DNA of 42,471 nucleotides from Bacillus sp. AZ43 (GTDB taxonomy: Bacteria > Actinomycetota > Actinomycetes > Mycobacteriales > Geodermatophilaceae): positions 1 through 42,471 of the forward strand of contig SPQJ01000037.1 in the NCBI GenBank assembly GCA_004570425.1. Reading direction: 5' to 3'. Made by a program: the position numbers and the translations under genes. The stretch's first letter is position 1. Each line of letters begins with the position of its first letter. The notes below the pieces were generated by a model. It did not search any database. It had not been told where the DNA came from and saw nothing but the letters and a program-made list of their open reading frames with translations. Of the stretch, positions 1 through 6,781 are shown in pieces.

Positions 1-137
1 CCGGGCGACTTGAGCTTGGGGCACTCGTCGAGCGCCGCCCCCGCGGCGGTGAAGGCCTTGACCAGGGCCTCGTTGCGCTTGCCGCCGAAGTGGACGATGA
101 CCAGCGTCAGGTCGGGGTCGGGGTCCTCGTCCGCGCA
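1..137 (-). CDS. Partial unknown protein running off the left edge (C-terminal side outside window)
   Basis: Read on the minus strand from about 137 down to 1, the codons give a plausible protein (LTLVIVHFGGKRNEALVKAF and onward), and all third positions are G or C. The plus frame of the permease over the same bases is poor: about a quarter of its codons end in A or T (ctt, gaa, gtt, gat, cgt) until about 137, after which it looks normal. No ATG, GTG or TTG occurs in the minus frame between 1 and 284; the first is a GTG at 287, deep inside the permease. The fragment therefore seems to lack its own start. I do not recognise the family. It could be a gene cut by a rearrangement, or a misjoined contig end. 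Confidence 0.4.
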
Positions 138-1682
138 CTGGGCCCCTCCCCCGAGCTGCCCGCCGGCGCCGCCCGCGGCGCGCTGGTCGGGCTGGGGCTC
201 GGCCTGGTGGCCGCGCTCGCCGTCGTCGCCGCGGTCACGGCCGTCCTCGTCACGCGGCTCGACCAGGTCGGCCGCGGCCAGGCCGCACACGCGCTGGGCC
301 GGGTGCCGTGGCTCGCCGTCGTCACCGCCATCACCGCGGTGACCCTCGTCCCGCTGGTCACCGGCGACCGCGGCGAGACCGGCGGCCGGGTGGACGTCCT
401 CACCCTCGCCGTCCCGCTGCTGGTCACCGTCGTCGTCGCCGGCGCGCTCGGGGCCCTGCTCCCGCGCCTCGGCCGGCGGGCCGACGCCCGGCTGCGCCGG
501 CTGCCCCCGGGTGGCCACCTCGCCGTCCGGCGGGTGCTGGCCGGCTCGGGCACCGCCCGGCTGGTCGTCGTGACGACGGCGCTGTCCCTGAGCCTGGTCG
601 TCTACGCCGGCGCGCTCGCCAGCTCCACCGACCGGACGATCGACGCCAAGGCGTCGGTGGCCACCGGCAGCGACGTCGTCGTCGACCTCCCCCGCGCCCG
701 GGTGGTCGACGGCCCGCTGCCGCCGGACTCGATGGTCGTCGGCACGGAGACGAGCGTGACCGTGCTGCCCGGCGAGACCACCGCGAACGTGCTCGTCGTG
801 CGGCCGGAGCAGGTGCCCGGGGTCGTCCGCTGGAACGAGGCCCTCGCCGACCGCCCGCTCGCCGAGCTGATGGGCGCCCTGTCCGGCTACGACGGCGACC
901 GGGTGCCGGTGGTCGTCGCCGGCGAGCTGCCCGGCGGGGTCCTGGAGGGCACCGACGGCGAGCTGACCGTCGACTTCGGCTACTTCGACCTGCCGGTCGA
1001 GGTGGTCGGGCGGGCCGACGCCTTCCCCGGGCAGGGCGAACGGCGGCCGCTGATCGTCGCCGACGAGAACCGCTACGCCGCCGCGCTCGAGGACGCCGGC
1101 CGCGACCCGTCGCTGGTGACCACCCGCCAGCTGTGGGCCCGCGGCGACGTGCGCGGGGTGCTGGAGAGCCTGCCGGCGGCCGGCATCGCGCTCGACGAGA
1201 TCGATCCCGAGGCCGACGTCCGGAGCGCGGCCGAGTTCGCCGACCGGCCCGAGCTCTCGGCGCAGCGCTGGTCCCTGGACTACCTGCGGGCGGTGGCGCT
1301 GGCCGCGGGCGCTCTCGGGCTGGTCGGGCTCGCCATGCACGCGATGGCCCAGCAGCGCCGGCGCACCGTGGCCGCGCTGCTGCTCACCCGCATGGGCATG
1401 AGCCGCCGGTCGTCCGACGCGGCCGCGGGCCTGGAGATCGGGCTGCTCGCCGGGCTGGCCGCGGTCGTGGCCGTCGCGGTCGCGCTGCCGGTGTCGGTGC
1501 TGGTCCTGCGCCTGCTGGACCCGGTGCCCACGCTGCGGCCCGACACCCTGTTCGCCGTGCCGTGGGGGAGCATCGCCACGGTGCTCGGCGGCGTCGTCCT
1601 GGTGACGGTCGGCAGCGCGCTGCTGGTGGGACGCGCGGCCCGACGGGCGACGGGAGGGCAGGTGATGCGCGATGCGGCATGA
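90..1682 (+). CDS. FtsX-like ABC transporter permease, probably missing its N-terminal part
   Basis: This is a membrane permease of the FtsX/MacB class, which couples cytoplasmic ATP hydrolysis to work on lipids, lipoproteins or peptides outside the membrane. Hydrophobic helices lie at about residues 30-55, 70-85, 95-115 and 155-175. A large extracytoplasmic region (about 180-395) follows, then three C-terminal helices (about 400-420, 450-475, 495-520). The C-terminal FtsX domain is clear. Actinobacterial relatives often carry about 800 residues and a second N-terminal FtsX domain; here only the last part of that half is present. The GTG at 90 is formal only, because codon use is not permease-like before about 137. 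The 3' end overlaps the next gene by 11 bases, so it forms one operon with two ATPases. Confidence 0.75.
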   Translation: MDDDQRQVGVGVLVRALGPSPELPAGAARGALVGLGLGLVAALAVVAAVTAVLVTRLDQVGRGQAAHALGRVPWLAVVTAITAVTLVPLVTGDRGETGGRVDVLTLAVPLLVTVVVAGALGALLPRLGRRADARLRRLPPGGHLAVRRVLAGSGTARLVVVTTALSLSLVVYAGALASSTDRTIDAKASVATGSDVVVDLPRARVVDGPLPPDSMVVGTETSVTVLPGETTANVLVVRPEQVPGVVRWNEALADRPLAELMGALSGYDGDRVPVVVAGELPGGVLEGTDGELTVDFGYFDLPVEVVGRADAFPGQGERRPLIVADENRYAAALEDAGRDPSLVTTRQLWARGDVRGVLESLPAAGIALDEIDPEADVRSAAEFADRPELSAQRWSLDYLRAVALAAGALGLVGLAMHAMAQQRRRTVAALLLTRMGMSRRSSDAAAGLEIGLLAGLAAVVAVAVALPVSVLVLRLLDPVPTLRPDTLFAVPWGSIATVLGGVVLVTVGSALLVGRAARRATGGQVMRDAA

Positions 1683-2499
1683 CGTGCCCGCGGCCGTCTG
1701 CGAGGGACTGGTCCGCATCTACTGGTCGCCCAGCGGTGAGGTGCACGCGCTCAAGGGCGTGGACGCCGTCGTCCCGGCCGGGCGGCTGACCGCCATCACC
1801 GGCCCCTCGGGGTCGGGGAAGAGCTCGCTGCTGAGGATCCTCGCCGCCCAGGACCGGCCCACCGCCGGCCGGGCCGAGGTCGCCGGCAGCCCGCTGACCG
1901 GGATGCCCGCCCGCAAGCTGCGGGCCCTGCGCCGGCGGCACATCGGCTACGTCTTCCCGCGGCCGCCACAGAACCTGCTCCCCCACCTCACCGCCCGCGA
2001 GCACCTGGCGGTGGCCGGGAAGCTCCGCGGCGTCGGGAGGACGGAGGTGGCGCGGGAGACCGGGGAGCTGCTGGACCTGCTCGGCATCGCCGACCGCGCC
2101 GAGCACCTGCCCGGGCAGCTCTCCGGCGGCGAGCAGCAGCGGCTGGCCTTCGCCCAGGCGGTCGTGGGGCGGCCGGCGCTGGTGGTCGCCGACGAGCCGA
2201 CCAGCGAGCTGGACAGCCGGACGACGGCCGATCTGCTGGCCGCGGTCTCCGAGCTGACCCGCACCGGCACGACCGTCGTCATGGCCACGCACGACCCGCT
2301 CGCCGCGGGCGCCGCCGACCAGGTCATCCACCTGCGCTCGGGCACCGTGGCCCACGAGGAGGTCGGCGGACGGCGGCTCGCGGTCATCGACGGCGACGGC
2401 CGGGTGCAGCTGCCCGAGGAGGCACTGGCCCGGTTCACCGCCCGCCGGGTGCTCATCGACGTGACCGACGACGGCGTCGTGCTGCGGGAGCCGTCATGA
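1672..2499 (+). CDS. ABC transporter ATP-binding protein (MacB/LolD type), Q-loop glutamine replaced
   Basis: This is the first of two ATPases for the FtsX permease. The 275-residue protein has Walker A GPSGSGKS at 44-51, signature LSGGE at 150-154, Walker B with D174-E175, and the switch histidine in MATHDP. Where related ATPases read YVFQ, this one reads YVFPRPPQ (93-100), so the Q-loop glutamine is proline. ATG 1672 lies inside the end of the permease gene, and the TGA overlaps the ATG of the next ATPase (ATGA). The tail after about residue 225 is longer than in minimal LolD-type proteins. The overlaps suggest translational coupling and a fixed stoichiometry. Confidence 0.9.
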   Translation: MRHDVPAAVCEGLVRIYWSPSGEVHALKGVDAVVPAGRLTAITGPSGSGKSSLLRILAAQDRPTAGRAEVAGSPLTGMPARKLRALRRRHIGYVFPRPPQNLLPHLTAREHLAVAGKLRGVGRTEVARETGELLDLLGIADRAEHLPGQLSGGEQQRLAFAQAVVGRPALVVADEPTSELDSRTTADLLAAVSELTRTGTTVVMATHDPLAAGAADQVIHLRSGTVAHEEVGGRRLAVIDGDGRVQLPEEALARFTARRVLIDVTDDGVVLREPS

Positions 2500-3122
2500 C
2501 CCTGGCCGCCCACGAGGTGCACAAGACCTACCGGCGGGGCCGCGAGCGGGTGCACGCCCTGCGCGGGGTCTCGATCGAGGTGCGGCCCGGCGAGGTGGTC
2601 GCGCTGCTCGGGCGCTCCGGCTCGGGCAAGACGACGCTGCTCAACTGCCTGCTCGGGTGGGAGTCGCCGGACGCCGGGACGGTGGCGGTGCCGGGGCAGG
2701 AGTGGTCGGCGGTCGCCGTCGTCCCCCAGCGGTTCGGGTTGCTCGACGAGCTGACGCTGGCCGACAACGTGGCGCTGCCCGCCCGGCTGGCCGGGACGGC
2801 CGACCCCACGGATGCCGCCGTCGAGACGCTGGAGACCCTGCGGCTGGGCCACCTGGCCGACCGGATGCCCGACGAGGTGTCGCTGGGCGAGCAGCAGCGG
2901 ACCGCGCTGGCCCGCGCGCTCGTCGTCCGCCCGTCGTTCCTCATCGCCGACGAGCCCACCGGCCGCCTGGACGAGGACCTCTCCGCCCACGTCCTGACGA
3001 CGCTGCGCGAGGTCTACGCCGCCGCCGGGACCGGCGTCCTGATCGCCAGCCACGACCCCGTGGTGGTCGCCGCCGCCGACCGGGTGGTCCGCCTCAGCGA
3101 CGGCGCCGTCGTCCCCGGCTAG
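2496..3122 (+). CDS. ABC transporter ATP-binding protein, short form with degenerate signature
   Basis: This is the second ATPase of the permease operon, at 208 residues close to the minimum for a nucleotide-binding domain. Walker A GRSGSGKT lies at 39-46, the Q-loop glutamine at Q78 (VVPQ), Walker B at D152-E153 and the switch histidine in IASHDP. The usual LSGGQ signature is degenerate: VSLGE at 128-132. The start is fixed by the ATGA overlap with the upstream ATPase. The gene is convergent with the thioredoxin gene, and the two stop codons share the palindrome CTAG at 3119-3122. The transported substrate cannot be read from the sequence. Confidence 0.9.
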   Translation: MTLAAHEVHKTYRRGRERVHALRGVSIEVRPGEVVALLGRSGSGKTTLLNCLLGWESPDAGTVAVPGQEWSAVAVVPQRFGLLDELTLADNVALPARLAGTADPTDAAVETLETLRLGHLADRMPDEVSLGEQQRTALARALVVRPSFLIADEPTGRLDEDLSAHVLTTLREVYAAAGTGVLIASHDPVVVAAADRVVRLSDGAVVPG

Positions 3123-3460
3123 CCGACGCTCGCCGCCAGGTGCGGCTCGATCGCGGCCATGATCGCCGCCTTCGGGCGGGCACCGGTCACCGAGGTCACG
3201 CGCTCGCCGCCGACGAACAGCGCCAGGGTGGGCATGCCGAGGACGTCGTACTCCCGCGCGGTCAGCGGGTTCTCGTCGACGTCCATGGCGACCACCCGCA
3301 GCCGGCCGGCCTGCTCGGCGGCGATCTGGGCCAGCACCGGCGCGATCATCCGGCACGGCGGGCACCAGGTGGCGGTGAACTCGAGGAGCACCGGCGTCTC
3401 GCTGGCGAGCACGTCGTCCCGGAAGGTGGCGTCGGTGGTGGTGGGCAGCGTGCCGGCCAT
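3119..3460 (-). CDS. Thioredoxin with WCPPC active site
   Basis: A 113-residue single-domain thioredoxin: a soluble disulfide reductase that passes electrons to protein disulfides. The active site is WCPPC at 32-36; the textbook site is WCGPC, so the first residue between the cysteines is proline, which should shift redox potential or partner choice. The cis-proline loop reads GMPT at about 75-78. ATG 3460 is chosen because it follows a GAGGAGA ribosome site and starts right at the fold; the frame stays open upstream through an unlike-coded stretch. It lies 22 bases downstream of the HxlR-type regulator on the same strand, so co-transcription is likely. Confidence 0.93.
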   Translation of the reverse strand: MAGTLPTTTDATFRDDVLASETPVLLEFTATWCPPCRMIAPVLAQIAAEQAGRLRVVAMDVDENPLTAREYDVLGMPTLALFVGGERVTSVTGARPKAAIMAAIEPHLAASVG

Positions 3461-3482
3461 GCGGTTCTCCTCGGGGTGGGGG

Positions 3483-3908
3483 CTAGCGGTTGACCTGGGC
3501 GACGAGGCGCTCGCGGGGAGCGGTCTCCTCGCCGCACTCGCAGACGAGGCGGGCGGTGACCCGGCCGCCGCAGCCGCCGTGCCGGTAGACGACCTCGGCG
3601 TCCCCGGCGGCGCCGAGGTGCCGGTCGCCCCAGTCCGACATCGCGGCCAGCAGCGGCAGCAGGTCGTAGCCGGCGTCGGTGAGCACGTACTCGACCCGCG
3701 CCCGGCTGCCCGGCAGCTGGTACGGACGGGTGGCGAGGATCCCGGCGTCGGTGAGCCGCCGGAGCCGGTCGGAGAGCACGGTGCGCGGCGCGCCGGTCGC
3801 GGCCTCCAGCTCGTTGAACCGGCGCAGGCCCAGGGAGACCTCGCGGACGACGAGCAGCGCCCAGCGCTCACCCACCAGGGCCAGCACCTGCGCCACTCCG
3901 TCCGCCAC
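3483..3908 (-). CDS. HxlR-family winged-helix transcriptional regulator
   Basis: This is a DNA-binding regulator of the HxlR (MarR-like) class. Its core reads LALVGERWALLVVREV, followed by the FNEL helix and a wing region near LPGSRARVEY. The C-terminal part carries three cysteines (GGCGG, then VCECG), which could bind metal or sense thiol oxidation; that is inference. The frame is open to 3977, but I prefer GTG 3908: it gives the usual short HxlR N-terminus and leaves the inverted repeat at 3911-3930 in the promoter. GTG 3896 is also possible. It probably controls itself and the downstream thioredoxin. A thiol-responsive repressor paired with a thioredoxin would make sense. Confidence 0.85.
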   Translation of the reverse strand: MADGVAQVLALVGERWALLVVREVSLGLRRFNELEAATGAPRTVLSDRLRRLTDAGILATRPYQLPGSRARVEYVLTDAGYDLLPLLAAMSDWGDRHLGAAGDAEVVYRHGGCGGRVTARLVCECGEETAPRERLVAQVNR

Positions 3909-3910
3909 GG

Positions 3911-3930
3911 TCCTGAGTATGGACTCAGGA
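3911..3930. promoter_or_regulatory. Inverted repeat, probable HxlR operator
   Basis: Perfect 8-base arms TCCTGAGT and ACTCAGGA are separated by ATGG. A third half-site, ACTCAG, follows at 3930-3935, seven bases on from the previous one. The repeat sits directly upstream of the GTG at 3908, where a repressor would block transcription of the regulator-thioredoxin unit. Autoregulation through such dyads is typical of HxlR proteins; the link here is inferred from position. Confidence 0.6.
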
Positions 3931-3951
3931 CTCAGCCGTGTCGAGCCTCCG

Positions 3952-4572
3952 TCACTCGTACTCGGGGCCGACCGCACCCGTCTCGACCTCGCCGACGCGC
4001 CGGTAGGTCGTGATCAGGACCCCCGTGGAGGAGACCGCGTGGTGGCCGAGCCGCCAGGTCCGGGGGATCGCGCCGTCGCCGAAGAGCCGCTTGCCCTCAC
4101 CCAGCACGACCGGGAAGACGGCGAGCCGCAGCTCGTCGACGAGGTCCTCGCGCAGCAGCGTCTGGATGAGCCCGGCCGAGCCGTGCACCTGGAGCTCGCC
4201 GCCGTCCTGCGCCTTCAGCGCGCGGACGGCCTCGCCGACGTCGCCCCGCAGCAGTTCCGCCGTCTCCCACTCCACCGACTCGAGCGTGCGCGAGGCGACG
4301 TACTTCTTCTTGAAGTTGAGCCCCTGGGAGACCGGGTCGTCGCTGATCATCTGCGGCCACGACGCGTAGAAGATCTCGTAGGTGGTGCGCCCGATCAGGA
4401 AGTCCTGGGCGCCGGTGAACCACGTGCTCATCTGCTCGCCGAGCACGTCGTCGAAGAAGGGCGGCAGCCAGCCCTCGTGCGAGAACCCTCCGGACGGGTC
4501 CTCCCCCGGACCGCCGGGGGCCTGCATGACCCCGTCCATGGTGACGAACGTGGTGACGACGAGCGGACGCAT
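3952..4572 (-). CDS. Dihydrofolate reductase family protein (RibD C-terminal domain)
   Basis: A 206-residue NAD(P)H-dependent reductase of the RibD-C/DHFR superfamily. The N-terminus shows the family pattern TTFVTMDGVMQAPGG. The middle has FLIGRTTYE and the HGSAGL nucleotide-binding loop, followed by DELRLAVFPVVLGEGKRLF. These stand-alone members are common in actinobacteria and mostly uncharacterised; they are not assumed to make tetrahydrofolate or riboflavin. ATG 4572 follows a GGAGGAG ribosome site. The gene precedes the HxlR gene on the same strand with about 43 bases between them. Confidence 0.88.
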   Translation of the reverse strand: MRPLVVTTFVTMDGVMQAPGGPGEDPSGGFSHEGWLPPFFDDVLGEQMSTWFTGAQDFLIGRTTYEIFYASWPQMISDDPVSQGLNFKKKYVASRTLESVEWETAELLRGDVGEAVRALKAQDGGELQVHGSAGLIQTLLREDLVDELRLAVFPVVLGEGKRLFGDGAIPRTWRLGHHAVSSTGVLITTYRRVGEVETGAVGPEYE

Positions 4573-4668
4573 GGCGACTCCTCCAGGTGGTGGGCGCCCC
4601 GGGCGGGCGTCCCCTCACCTGGACGACGAACGGCAGCGCCGCTCATCGACATCGACCGCACGTCTTTC

Positions 4669-5574
4669 TCAGTCGCCCGCGCGGCGGGGACTCCCTCCCT
4701 GCCGGTGGGGGTGCGCCTTCGCCCCGTACATCGCCCGGTCCGCTCGGGTGATCAGCTCGTCGGCGTCGTCCCCGGGACGGCCGACCGCGACGCCGACGCT
4801 GACCCCCACGACGAGCGGCTCGTCGGGCCCGGGGAACGGGGCGCGCACCGCCTCGGCCACCCGCTCGGCCAGCGCGACGAGCTCGGCCCCGGACGCGCCC
4901 GGGCACAGGATGACGAACTCGTCACCGCCGAACCGGGCCACCAGGTCGCCGGGGCCGGCCAGCTCGGCCATCCGGCGGGCCACCTCGATGAGGAGCGAGT
5001 CACCCACCGCGTGCCCGTACCGGTCGTTGACCACCTTGAACTGGTCGAGGTCGCAGAACAGCAGCCCGCAGCCGGGGCCGTCGGACAGCCGGACGTGCAG
5101 CGCGTCGAACAGCGCCCCGCGGTTGGCCAGGCCGGTGAGCCCGTCGGTCTGCGCGCGCTGGTGGAGCAGCGCCTCGCGCCGGCGGTCGTCGGTGACGTCG
5201 AGAGCCACGCAGCCGATCGCGTACGGCCGGCCCTGCTGGTCGACCAGCACGGTGTTCCGCATCGCGACGCGGCGGCGCTCCCCGTCCCCGGTGAGCCAGT
5301 CGCCCTCCTGCGGGTGGGCGACCCCGGTCGCCATGGCCCGCTGGACGGCGTCCTGGGAGAGCGCGACGTGCTCCGGGACGACGTAGACGTCCCAGAACCG
5401 CCGGCCGCGGAGCTCGGCCTCCGTCTGCCCGGTGAACTGCTGCAGCGCCGGGTTGGCCAGCAGGATCCTGCCGTCGCCGTCCACGATGCAGACCAGCGCG
5501 TCGCTGGCGTGCACGAAGTCGCGCAGCAGCTGGTCGGCCTGGACACCTGCCAGCGGCTGAGCGTTCACCGCCAC
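4669..5574 (-). CDS. PAS-GGDEF diguanylate cyclase
   Basis: A 301-residue soluble protein that should make cyclic di-GMP from two GTP. A PAS sensor domain covers about 15-130 (IVDGDGRILLANPA, ending in DVTDDRRR). The GGDEF domain begins at TDGLTGLANR and carries an intact FGGDEF catalytic motif. The product-inhibition I-site (RxxD five residues before GGDEF) is missing: the sequence there is GPGD. There is no EAL domain. GTG 5574 is the first start; another GTG lies two codons later. Without the I-site this cyclase should not be feedback-limited in the usual way, unlike the cyclase at 20793-22622. Confidence 0.93.
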   Translation of the reverse strand: MAVNAQPLAGVQADQLLRDFVHASDALVCIVDGDGRILLANPALQQFTGQTEAELRGRRFWDVYVVPEHVALSQDAVQRAMATGVAHPQEGDWLTGDGERRRVAMRNTVLVDQQGRPYAIGCVALDVTDDRRREALLHQRAQTDGLTGLANRGALFDALHVRLSDGPGCGLLFCDLDQFKVVNDRYGHAVGDSLLIEVARRMAELAGPGDLVARFGGDEFVILCPGASGAELVALAERVAEAVRAPFPGPDEPLVVGVSVGVAVGRPGDDADELITRADRAMYGAKAHPHRQGGSPRRAGD

Positions 5575-5780
5575 GCCCCCCGCCGTCGGTCCGGTCCGGC
5601 TCCCGGGTGCTTCCTCGACGATTCTGTGGTCATGTGGGCAGGAGGCCGCAAGTGTGACCGCAGGTACGGGTCACCTGAGGGTCCCCGCCGGCCCCGGGTC
5701 GTCCCGGCGTGAACGGATCCATGTTGGGGCGCAACCGGGTGGTGCGCGACACGGATTCCGCGGTGCGACGACCGTCACGG
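5575..5780. other. Intergenic region with an inverted repeat upstream of the cyclase
   Basis: About 206 bases with no convincing gene. It holds an inverted repeat, GTGACC (5654-5659) and GGTCAC (5669-5674), spaced by nine bases, about 80 bases upstream of the cyclase start. This could be a regulator site for the cyclase. Nothing else stands out. Confidence 0.4.
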
Positions 5781-6281
5781 TCACGCGCCGGCAGCGCGCT
5801 CCACGGCGGCGAGCATCCCGGTGAACGCCGCCCGGTCACCGACCGGCAGGGCCTCGAGCATCCGGTCCAGGGTCGCGACGTGGTCGGCCACCGCCGCGTC
5901 GACCAGCGCCTTCCCCTCAGCGGTCAGCTCCACGAGGGCGAACCGTCCGTCGTCCGGGTCGGAACGGCGGACGACGCAGCCGCGCTCCTCGAGCCGCTGC
6001 AGCCGGTGGGTGGTCGCGGCGGGCGAGAGGACCATCGCACGGGCGAGTTCGCCGGGGGAGAGGCGGAAGGGCGGCGCGGACCGGCGCAGCGAGGCCAGCA
6101 GGTCGAACTCGCCCCGGTTCAGCCCGTGCCGTCCCAGGGTGGCCTCGATCGCCCGGGACGCCGCGGTGTGCGCCCGCGTGAGCCGCGCGAAGACCGCCAT
6201 CGAGGCGGGGTCGAGGTCGGGCCGCTCGCGGCGCCACTGCGCCACCATCTGGTCCACGGCGTCATCCCCGGGCTCAGACAC
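5781..6281 (-). CDS. MarR-family transcriptional regulator
   Basis: A 166-residue winged-helix regulator. The recognition region reads LSPGELARAMVLSPAATTHRLQRLEERGCV, given here in parts: LSPGELAR then SPAATTHRLQRLEERG. The wing follows with RRSDPDDGRFALVELT. N-terminal motifs such as WRRERPDLD match the same sub-group as the MarR protein at 22619-23140. GTG 6281 is chosen because it leaves the two palindromes free in the divergent promoter region; the frame is open further but would run through the operators. It is divergent from the NTF2-like gene at 6368, its most likely target besides itself. Confidence 0.88.
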   Translation of the reverse strand: MSEPGDDAVDQMVAQWRRERPDLDPASMAVFARLTRAHTAASRAIEATLGRHGLNRGEFDLLASLRRSAPPFRLSPGELARAMVLSPAATTHRLQRLEERGCVVRRSDPDDGRFALVELTAEGKALVDAAVADHVATLDRMLEALPVGDRAAFTGMLAAVERAAGA

Positions 6282-6287
6282 AGAAAG

Positions 6288-6334
6288 AGTTTGACATCGA
6301 AATACCCGCGGAGCCATCATTTCGACGTCGAAAT
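6288..6334. promoter_or_regulatory. Two matched palindromic operators between marR and the NTF2-like gene
   Basis: Site 1 at 6319-6334 is a perfect 16-base palindrome, ATTTCGACGTCGAAAT. Site 2 at 6288-6303, AGTTTGACATCGAAAT, matches it at 13 of 16 positions. The start-to-start spacing is 31 bases, close to three helical turns, so two dimers would bind the same face. MarR repressors commonly use such dyads. Binding would cover the promoters of both divergent genes. The local A/T content is far above the surroundings. Confidence 0.75.
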
Positions 6335-6367
6335 AACCGCACGGGGGACCGACCCCTGGAGGACGAC

Positions 6368-6772
6368 ATGGCTTCACCGCTCACCACCTGGTACGACGCC
6401 CTGGCCGCCGGCGACATGGCCACCGCCGTCACCGCGCTGACCGAGGACACCGTGCTGCACGTGCCCGGGCGCAGCTCCAACACCGGCACCTACACCGGAC
6501 GCGAGGGCGTGCTGGCGTTCGTCGGCCACGCGCACGAGGTCACCGGCGGGACCCTCGACCTGACCGTCCACCGCGTCCTGGACGACGGCGAGTGGGGGGT
6601 GGCGCTGTGCACCTACACCGCCACCCGCCCCGACCGGGACCGGCCGCTCGTGAACAACCTCGCCCACGTGGCGCGGCTGCGCGACGGGCAGATCGCCGAG
6701 TCGTGGCTGCACAGCCGCGACCAGTACGCGGTCGACGAGTTCTGGGGCGAGAAGACCGCCGTCCCCGCCTGA
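6368..6772 (+). CDS. NTF2-like (SnoaL-type) protein
   Basis: A 134-residue single-domain protein of the NTF2-like fold, a small alpha-beta cone used by many isomerases, hydrolases and ligand-binding proteins. It starts with the family pattern WYDALAAGDMATAVTALTED and ends with VARLRDGQIAESW and a short tail. The start is supported by a GGAGGA ribosome site. No catalytic residues allow a specific reaction to be named. It is divergent from marR with shared operators, so it is probably induced by whatever ligand that regulator senses. Confidence 0.8.
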   Translation: MASPLTTWYDALAAGDMATAVTALTEDTVLHVPGRSSNTGTYTGREGVLAFVGHAHEVTGGTLDLTVHRVLDDGEWGVALCTYTATRPDRDRPLVNNLAHVARLRDGQIAESWLHSRDQYAVDEFWGEKTAVPA

Positions 6773-6781
6773 CCGCGCACG

